NCBI GenBank assembly: GCA_937941745.1
Contig: CALDGV010000521.1
Location: forward strand, 1-14,515
DNA from: an uncultured Prosthecobacter sp.
GTDB taxonomy: Bacteria > Verrucomicrobiota > Verrucomicrobiia > Verrucomicrobiales > Verrucomicrobiaceae
Direction: 5' to 3'
DNA: 14,515 nt
Each line of letters begins with the position of its first letter. Within the stretch, counting starts at the first letter, position 1. Positions 8,324 to 13,150 of this stretch are shown here, one piece after another. The notes below the pieces were generated by a model. It saw only the letters and a list, made by a program, of their open reading frames with translations. It did not search any database and was not told the origin of the DNA. The position numbers and the translations under genes are program-made.

Positions 8324-9538
8324 TCATGACCTGTGAAGATGCGCCAGTGCCATTTTCGCCACAGCCTCTCCAGTGGCCATGCAGGTGCCCATGACCCGCA
8401 GGGAGGCCAGGGCTTCATGGTCGGCGGAAAGGCAGCGCCCGGCGAAGAAGAGCCCTGGCAGTTCACGGTGGCGCAGGCAGCCTGCCGGAATGCCCGCAGG
8501 CTCGGCCCGATCAAAAAAGCGAAACTTCGGCCCGCGGGCATTCTCCCGCTTCTCCATCGGCCATCCCGCCAGCGCCACCTCATCCTCAAAGCGGGTGCAG
8601 GCGGCCAGTTGATCACCAGTCACGACCACATCGCCCACATAGCGGGCTGTCTCGCGGATGCCTGCCTGGGCAGGCAGCATGGGAGGTGGACAGTGCAGGA
8701 AGTCCGGCTGCGTCTTTCTTAGCATCTGCCAGAGTGCCAGCGCTGTCTCCCGGCCTGTGGCCTCCACCTGGGCCCGCTTTGCCGGATCAAAGGGATCCCA
8801 GCCGCCCTGACCCGCCTCCAGGTCGATTGTCAAAAACACCTCGCCAGGGAAGGGCGAGTCGCGGAACTGCGCCCCCATCGCCGACTCTGGAAGCTCTCCG
8901 CTTCGCACGGCCCGCACAATCTGTGCCCCCAGCGCCAGCCGCCAGCCGTCGTCGTGCACGCCATCCACCCTCGGCAGGGCGCACACGTAGGCGGGGCGGT
9001 AAAGCCGTTCGGGCTCCGCCTGTGTCCAGAAAGCCGTTCCCAGCAGCCGGGCACCGGTCGCATCGCCCGTCGTGTCCACCAGCACCTTGGTCGTGAGCTG
9101 TTCTGGCAGGCCGCGCGAGGCCACCCGCACCTTCCAGCCTTCCTCGCTCCTTTCCAGGCCGCACCATCCCACCCCGCTCCAGCGGGTCAGCGCCTTTTCC
9201 TCTTCGCAAAACTCATCTGCCAGTTGGGCAAACAGGGCCGGATGCTGGCGCAGCACATACACGCGGCCCATCCGGTCCGGCTCCGACTGCCCTGTGCGTT
9301 GCATCATCGCCTCTCCGATCTCCTGTGGCAGCCCCGGGTTCAGCCAGGCCCAGGGCTGGGACACATCGGGATGAAACAGGCCGCAGAAGGTGTGCACCAG
9401 CGCATTCACCCCCATGCCACCCAGCTTTGTCTGGCGCTCCAGCAGCAGCGTTCGTGCTCCGCCGCGGGCGCAGGCCAGCGCCGCCGCTAGGCCCGCGCTG
9501 CCGCCACCGGCCACGATGACATCCCAGGATTCATTCAT
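8324..9538 (-). CDS. FAD-dependent oxidoreductase (FAD_oxidored type)
   Basis: This 404-residue flavoprotein has a dinucleotide-binding fold at its start, VIVAGGGSAGLAAA, with GGGSAG at residues 11-16. Next come the ribose-binding acidic residue and the segment LLLERQTKLGGMGVN (about 31-45), a second FAD-contact region VLVDTTGDATGARLLG and a C-terminal segment GLFFAGRCLSADHEA...RVMGTCMATGEAVA. The last is typical of the FAD_oxidored family that is common in Verrucomicrobia and Planctomycetes. There is no export signal, so it is cytoplasmic. The reaction is not known for most of this family. ATG 9538 is chosen as the start; an in-frame GTG at 9547 would add three residues, and no SD distinguishes them. 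It is the first gene of the four-gene minus-strand run, 18 bases before the GT4 gene, and is divergent from the secreted-protein gene at 9639. Confidence 0.88.
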   Translation of the reverse strand: MNESWDVIVAGGGSAGLAAALACARGGARTLLLERQTKLGGMGVNALVHTFCGLFHPDVSQPWAWLNPGLPQEIGEAMMQRTGQSEPDRMGRVYVLRQHPALFAQLADEFCEEEKALTRWSGVGWCGLERSEEGWKVRVASRGLPEQLTTKVLVDTTGDATGARLLGTAFWTQAEPERLYRPAYVCALPRVDGVHDDGWRLALGAQIVRAVRSGELPESAMGAQFRDSPFPGEVFLTIDLEAGQGGWDPFDPAKRAQVEATGRETALALWQMLRKTQPDFLHCPPPMLPAQAGIRETARYVGDVVVTGDQLAACTRFEDEVALAGWPMEKRENARGPKFRFFDRAEPAGIPAGCLRHRELPGLFFAGRCLSADHEALASLRVMGTCMATGEAVAKMALAHLHRS

Positions 9539-9638
9539 GCGCTGCACCTAAACCGCCCCGCCCGCCGCATCAAGCCGCACAAGAACGGCCGCCCTTGCGC
9601 GTTCATCTTCCTCCTTCCAGAATCCGCCCCCTTTCCTC

Positions 9639-10280
9639 ATGAAACGCCCCTCCCTCGCCTGTCTCCTCCTGGCCCCCCTCCTCGCCTCCGCGGCTGAGCT
9701 GAAGACTTTCACCATCACCGCTGACGACTGGGCCGAGGGCGAGGTGCCCAAGGAGGTCTTCATCGTCGAAGGCAAGATCCAGATCACCGCCAAGGATGGC
9801 AACAAGGCCATCGTCATCGACCCCGCCGCCGAGCTCACCGACGCCTGCGCCCAGCTGGCTACCTCCGCCGCCGGCGAATCCAGCATTGAGGCCCGCGTCT
9901 TTGCCAGCAAGCGTGCCCGCAGCGTGCCCAAGTTCGGCGTCAGCGTTCACGGCATGAGCGGCTACCGCCTCCTCGTCAACGCCGCCAAGAAGCAGCTTGA
10001 ACTGGTCAGGAACGACACCGTCGCCGCCAGCGTGCCCTTCACCTGGACCAGCGACGCCTGGCTCAAGCTCAAGCTCGAGGTCAAGCGCGGCGCTGGCGAT
10101 GCCTGGCTCATCACTGGCAAAGCCTGGGCTGCCGATGCCTCCGAGCCTGCCGAGGCCACCATCAAGGCCGAAGACAAAGGCCTCAAGGGCCAGGGCAAGG
10201 CCGGTGTCTGGGGCACACCCTACTCGCAGACCCCGATTTACTTCGATGACATCACCGTGAAGATCGAAACCGCCGCCTGA
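9639..10280 (+). CDS. Small secreted protein, possibly a concanavalin-like (DUF1080-type) beta-sandwich
   Basis: This 213-residue protein has a clear Sec signal peptide (MKRPSLACLLLAPLLASAA, cut near Ala18-Ala19), so it is exported. The mature part is made of alternating hydrophobic strands with features such as SSIEARVFASKRA, KFGVSVHGMSGYRLLVNAAKKQLELVRN, FTWTSDAWLKLKLEVKRG and a final PIYFDDITVKIE. That pattern (ligand-facing strands, 'W-x-K-L-K-L-E-V' and a terminal 'DDI-x-V') resembles the laminin-G/concanavalin-like domains of DUF1080 and glycoside hydrolase 16-like proteins that are frequent in this phylum. No catalytic residues can be named, so enzymatic activity is not claimed. The start at 9639 begins the signal peptide and no SD is visible. 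It ends at a terminator shared with the convergent FG-GAP gene. Confidence 0.75.
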   Translation: MKRPSLACLLLAPLLASAAELKTFTITADDWAEGEVPKEVFIVEGKIQITAKDGNKAIVIDPAAELTDACAQLATSAAGESSIEARVFASKRARSVPKFGVSVHGMSGYRLLVNAAKKQLELVRNDTVAASVPFTWTSDAWLKLKLEVKRGAGDAWLITGKAWAADASEPAEATIKAEDKGLKGQGKAGVWGTPYSQTPIYFDDITVKIETAA

Positions 10281-10311
10281 CCCATTTTCAGCTCCTCCTT
10301 GGTCAGGAAAC

Positions 10312-10348
10312 AAAAAGAGCGTGAGGATCACCCTCACGCTCTTTTTTT
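10312..10348. terminator. Bidirectional terminator between two convergent secreted-protein genes
   Basis: An 11-bp perfect stem (AGAGCGTGAGG at 10316-10326 with 10332-10342) has a 5-base loop. It is flanked by an A-run (10312-10316) and a T-run (10342-10348). It lies between the stop at 10280 on the plus strand and the stop at 10368 on the minus strand, so it can end transcripts from both sides. Confidence 0.9.
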
Positions 10349-10367
10349 GTGACTCGAAGCCTTGGAG

Positions 10368-11594
10368 CTATTCCTGGAGGTGTACAAACACGCCCATCTT
10401 GTTGCCCACCACGACGTCCAGCTTGCCGTCCTTGTTCACGTCGCCCGGCGTCACCTGTGTGCCCACGCCGCTGGCGTCGTCAATCTGGTGGGGGATGAAT
10501 TCCGCGCCGCCCTTGCCGTCGCGCTTGATCTCAAACCAGTAGAGCACCGGCGCTGCGTTCGGCTCGTCATCCTTCAGCGGGCCGTGGGCCCAGCGGCGTT
10601 TGCCGGTGACGAGGTCCATCACGCCGTCGCCGTTCATGTCGGCCATCTGCATCGCGTGGAGTTGGCTGAACTTCACACCCACCTTGCTCTCCTCCACCGT
10701 CGATCCCATCAGGTCGTGGCGCACAAAGCTGCCGTCCTTCTTCTGCTCAAACCAGCCAAGGCCGTAACCGTGCGCGTCGTAGCCCGTGATCACGTCGTTG
10801 ATCTTGTCGCCATTCACATCGTACACCAGGATGAAGCTGCCTCCACGCATCCCCTCCTTGGTGAAAAGCTGCGGGTGAAACTTCCAGTCGCTGTCCTGGC
10901 TCATGTCCGCCGGCTGTTCGCGCCAGCCTTCCTTGTCCAGGATGTCAGGGCGTCCGTCGCCGTTCACATCGCCAAAGCCGTAGCCGTGCGTGTAGCGGAA
11001 GTATTTTTTGTCGTTCTCAGCGCTCTCCGACGTGATGGGGCGGAAGCGCGCTTTGCCGAAGGGGTTTTTCCAGTCGATTTCAGCGTAGCCGAGCCGGCCG
11101 CCCTTCGGTGGCTGCGCCCCGCTGCTGGTATGGCAGATCAGCTCCGGCTTGCCGTCGCCATTCATGTCGCCCAGCGTCGGGGATTCATTGTCGGTGATGT
11201 CAAAGATCGTGTGGCGTGGCCAGTCGCCGCTCTTGCCCTGCGGGTTTTCAAAGACCCAGGTTTCCTTGCCCGGCCAGGAGAAGGCCAGGATGTCATGCCA
11301 GCCATCGCCGTTAAAGTCGTAGGCATAGGTCAGGAAGAAGTCGCTGTAGCCCTTCGCCGGATCATAGGGCTCCTTCTCGAACTTCGGAGCAAAGCTCAGG
11401 CGCTCCTTGAACTCAGGACCCTTCCAGATGAAGCGCCCGGCGCACACATCGTTGTGCCCGTCGTGGTCAAAGTCCGCGAAGTGCGCGCCCTCCGCCACAA
11501 ACTCGTTCGTCAGGGTGATCTTTTTGAACTTGAGGTCCGCCGCGGTCGAAACACCGGCGGCCAGGGCGAGGAGGGAGGGCAGAAGCAGTCTCAT
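10368..11594 (-). CDS. Secreted FG-GAP/VCBS repeat protein (seven-bladed beta-propeller)
   Basis: This 408-residue exported protein has a signal peptide (MRLLLPSLLALAAGVSTAA, cut near Ala18-Ala19). Seven calcium-binding loops of the D-x-[ND]-x-D-G type follow, starting at residues 41 (DFDHDGHND), 93 (DFNGDGWHD), 143 (DMNGDGKPE), 209 (DVNGDGRPD), 259 (DVNGDKIND), 319 (DMNGDGVMD) and 385 (DVNKDGKLD). Their spacing of 50-66 residues fits one loop per blade of an integrin-alpha-like seven-bladed propeller. The fifth loop is degenerate, with Lys in place of the usual Gly after the third Asp. No enzymatic domain is seen; such proteins are usually thought to bind partners or glycans outside the cell. 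The frame is open to 11675, but the start at 11594 begins the signal peptide, so I use it. It is convergent with the small secreted gene. Confidence 0.9.
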   Translation of the reverse strand: MRLLLPSLLALAAGVSTAADLKFKKITLTNEFVAEGAHFADFDHDGHNDVCAGRFIWKGPEFKERLSFAPKFEKEPYDPAKGYSDFFLTYAYDFNGDGWHDILAFSWPGKETWVFENPQGKSGDWPRHTIFDITDNESPTLGDMNGDGKPELICHTSSGAQPPKGGRLGYAEIDWKNPFGKARFRPITSESAENDKKYFRYTHGYGFGDVNGDGRPDILDKEGWREQPADMSQDSDWKFHPQLFTKEGMRGGSFILVYDVNGDKINDVITGYDAHGYGLGWFEQKKDGSFVRHDLMGSTVEESKVGVKFSQLHAMQMADMNGDGVMDLVTGKRRWAHGPLKDDEPNAAPVLYWFEIKRDGKGGAEFIPHQIDDASGVGTQVTPGDVNKDGKLDVVVGNKMGVFVHLQE

Positions 11595-11794
11595 GGATGG
11601 AAAAGGCAGGAGCCAAGGAACAACCCCAGGCTGCACCATCTTGCAATCAGCTCCCGCCTGCCCGGAAAAGGCCAAGATTAGGTCAGGAATGAATTTTCAC
11701 AGACAGGTGTGCATTCCTCAAGTCATAGGATCCGAGGATTCTGTTCTCCATTCCTCATCCATTGTCATTGAGAGCATTGAGACTTGCGGGTGGG
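11595..11794. promoter_or_regulatory. Divergent upstream region of the FG-GAP gene and the ars operon
   Basis: This stretch is visibly richer in A+T than the coding regions on both sides and should contain the promoters of both divergent genes. It holds repeated short words: CATTCCTCA at 11712-11720 and again at 11749-11757, an inverted near-copy at 11683-11691, and CATTGAGA at 11766-11773 and 11775-11782. No strong -35/-10 pair is evident; TTGTCA at 11762-11767 resembles a -35 box but has no good partner. The function is not established. Confidence 0.4.
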
Positions 11795-11822
11795 ATCTAT
11801 TTGGCTATTTAGCCAAATAGAT
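11795..11822. promoter_or_regulatory. ArsR operator palindrome overlapping the arsR start codon
   Basis: Two perfect 13-base arms, ATCTATTTGGCTA (11795-11807) and its reverse complement (11810-11822), flank two central bases. The 13-2-13 layout fits the 12-2-12 imperfect palindromes bound by ArsR/SmtB repressors. The right arm includes the first two bases of the arsR ATG at 11821. A TATTTA hexamer at 11806-11811 sits in its middle and could serve as a -10 element, so bound repressor would block the promoter directly. Autoregulation by As(III) release is inferred from the family. Confidence 0.82.
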
Positions 11823-12132
11823 GACGGCGAGCCGAAAAACTTCTGAAAAGCGCGTGCTGGTGCTCAAGGCGCTTGCCCATCCTTCGCGAATGCGGATTGC
11901 CGAGGCGTTGATGGAAGGGGAGCGCTGTGTGTGTGACCTGCAGGAGCTGGTGGGGGCGGACATGTCCACCGTCTCCAAGCATCTGAGCCTGATGCGTGCG
12001 GCAGGCGTGCTGGTCTGTGAAAAGCGCGGGCTGAACATTTACTACCGCCTTGCCTGCGGCTGCCTGGGGGAATTCCTCCATTGTGTGGATGAAATGGTGC
12101 CAGGGCGTTCCTGCCAGACCTCCTGCTGCTGA
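11821..12132 (+). CDS. arsR: Arsenic-responsive ArsR/SmtB-family repressor
   Basis: This 103-residue winged-helix repressor is expected to bind its own operator and leave it when As(III) or Sb(III) binds. The helix-turn-helix is LQELVGADMSTVSKHLSLMRAAG (40-62). Just before it, ERCVCDL (34-40) matches the ELCVCDL metalloid site of the classic plasmid R773-type ArsR, with Cys36 and Cys38 as ligands. The protein has nine Cys in all, including Cys79 and Cys81, Cys88, Cys98 and the terminal Cys102-Cys103, which is unusually many. The start is well bounded: an in-frame TAG at 11818-11820 directly precedes the ATG, and later GTG codons (11854, 11860) would remove most of the first helix. No SD exists because the operator palindrome fills the space. 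It leads an operon with the aquaporin gene starting 6 bases after its stop. Confidence 0.96.
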   Translation: MTASRKTSEKRVLVLKALAHPSRMRIAEALMEGERCVCDLQELVGADMSTVSKHLSLMRAAGVLVCEKRGLNIYYRLACGCLGEFLHCVDEMVPGRSCQTSCC

Positions 12133-12138
12133 GCCGCC

Positions 12139-12810
12139 ATGATGAAGAAATTTTTCGCGGAATTCCTGGGGACCTTCACCCTCGTGTTTGCGGGCACTGG
12201 GGCAATTGTGATCAATGCAGCCAGCGGTGGAAGCATCACCCATGCAGGTGTTGCCCTCGTTTTTGGGCTGGTGGTGATGGCGATGATCCACACTTTTGGA
12301 GATGTCAGCGGTGCGCACCTGAATCCGGCGGTAACGCTGGCCTTCGCGGCAGCCGGCCGGTTTTCCTGGAGGGCAGTGCCGGGCTACGTGCTGGCCCAGA
12401 CGGCGGGAGCTGTGATGGCCAGCGGTCTGCTGCGGGCGTTGTTTCCTGAAGACACCACACACCTGGGAGCCACGCTGCCAGCAGGACTGCCGATGCAGAG
12501 CTTCATTCTCGAGGCTGTGCTCGCTGCGGTTCTGATGCTGACGATTCTGAGCGTCTCCACCGGTGCCAAGGAGAAGGGCCTCAACGCAGGCATGGTCATC
12601 GGCGGCGTGATCGCGATGGAAGCCCTCTTTGCTGGCCCGGTCTGTGGGGCTTCGATGAATCCGGTGCGCGCGCTGGCACCGGCTCTGGTCTCGGGCCATC
12701 TGGAGCATCTTTGGGTTTATCTGGCGGCCCCTGTCCTGGGAGCTCTGGCTGCCATTCCTCTTTGCATGGGCTGCCGTGAGAGCGGTTGCTGCCGTGCCTG
12801 CATCCCCTGA
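12139..12810 (+). CDS. NIP-like aquaporin (AqpS/AqpN-type metalloid channel) with NPV second pore motif and Cys-rich tail
   Basis: This 223-residue MIP-family channel has six hydrophobic helices and two half-helices. The first pore motif is normal (HLNPAVT, N62-P63-A64); the second is NPV rather than NPA (SMNPVRAL, N174-P175-V176). Aligned by eye to soybean nodulin-26, the selectivity filter would be Phe42, Ala162, Ala171 and Arg177. VVMAMIHTFGDVSGAHLNP and FAGPVCGASMNP closely resemble plant NIPs, thought to derive from bacterial ars-operon aquaporins. The family conducts As(OH)3, B(OH)3 and similar solutes; in Sinorhizobium meliloti AqpS lets arsenite leave down its gradient. A cytoplasmic tail carries Cys209, 212, 217, 218 and 221. 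The start could be either of two adjacent ATGs (12139 or 12142), with no SD. Position between arsR and arsD supports a role in arsenite movement. Confidence 0.93.
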   Translation: MMKKFFAEFLGTFTLVFAGTGAIVINAASGGSITHAGVALVFGLVVMAMIHTFGDVSGAHLNPAVTLAFAAAGRFSWRAVPGYVLAQTAGAVMASGLLRALFPEDTTHLGATLPAGLPMQSFILEAVLAAVLMLTILSVSTGAKEKGLNAGMVIGGVIAMEALFAGPVCGASMNPVRALAPALVSGHLEHLWVYLAAPVLGALAAIPLCMGCRESGCCRACIP

Positions 12811-12829
12811 TCATTTTCCGATTTCGACC

Positions 12830-13150
12830 ATGAAAAACATCCTCGTGTACGATCCTGCCATGTGTTGTTCCACTGGCATCTGCGGGCCATCGGTGGATCC
12901 CGACCTTGTGAACTTTGCGGGGATGCTTTCCCAGCTGACCAGCATGGGGGTGAAGGTGAAGCGCTACAACCTGGCGCAGAACCCGCTGGAGTATGCCATC
13001 AACCCCCGCGTGAAGGAGTTGCTGGCCAACGAGGGCACGGAAGTGCTGCCGCTGATCTTCTGGGATGGGGAACTGCACATGAAAGGACGCTATCCCACCC
13101 ATGATGAGCGCCCTGCCTGGTTCCAAGCCGCGAAAGGAGACCAGCCATGA
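12830..13150 (+). CDS. arsD: ArsD arsenic metallochaperone
   Basis: This 106-residue cytoplasmic protein should carry As(III) or Sb(III), received from thiols, to the ArsA ATPase. The N-terminus reads MKNILVYDPAMCCSTGICG, placing Cys12, Cys13 and Cys18 exactly where the metalloid-binding triad of R773 ArsD lies. The downstream LPLIFWDGELHMKGRYPT segment (about residues 77-94) is typical of the thioredoxin-like ArsD fold. The C-terminal vicinal Cys pairs of R773 ArsD (112-113, 119-120) are absent; those pairs are known to be dispensable for chaperone activity. The frame is open from 12776, but ATG 12830 gives the canonical numbering. It lies 19 bases after the aquaporin stop, and its own stop overlaps the arsA start by ATGA (13147-13150), indicating translational coupling. 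Confidence 0.96.
   Translation: MKNILVYDPAMCCSTGICGPSVDPDLVNFAGMLSQLTSMGVKVKRYNLAQNPLEYAINPRVKELLANEGTEVLPLIFWDGELHMKGRYPTHDERPAWFQAAKGDQP
13135..13150 (+). promoter_or_regulatory. Ribosome binding site and ATGA overlap coupling arsD to arsA
   Basis: AGGAGA at 13135-13140 lies inside the end of arsD, six bases before the arsA ATG, which itself overlaps the arsD TGA. It is the clearest SD in the window; most other starts have none. Confidence 0.75.

Noticed and set aside
11809..12708. A 299-codon minus-strand open frame over arsR and the aquaporin gene
   Set aside because: It is antisense to two well-supported genes and its translation has no domain signal.
12776..12829. A longer N-terminus for ArsD
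   Set aside because: It would overlap the aquaporin gene; starting at 12830 puts the three cysteines at the canonical positions 12, 13 and 18.
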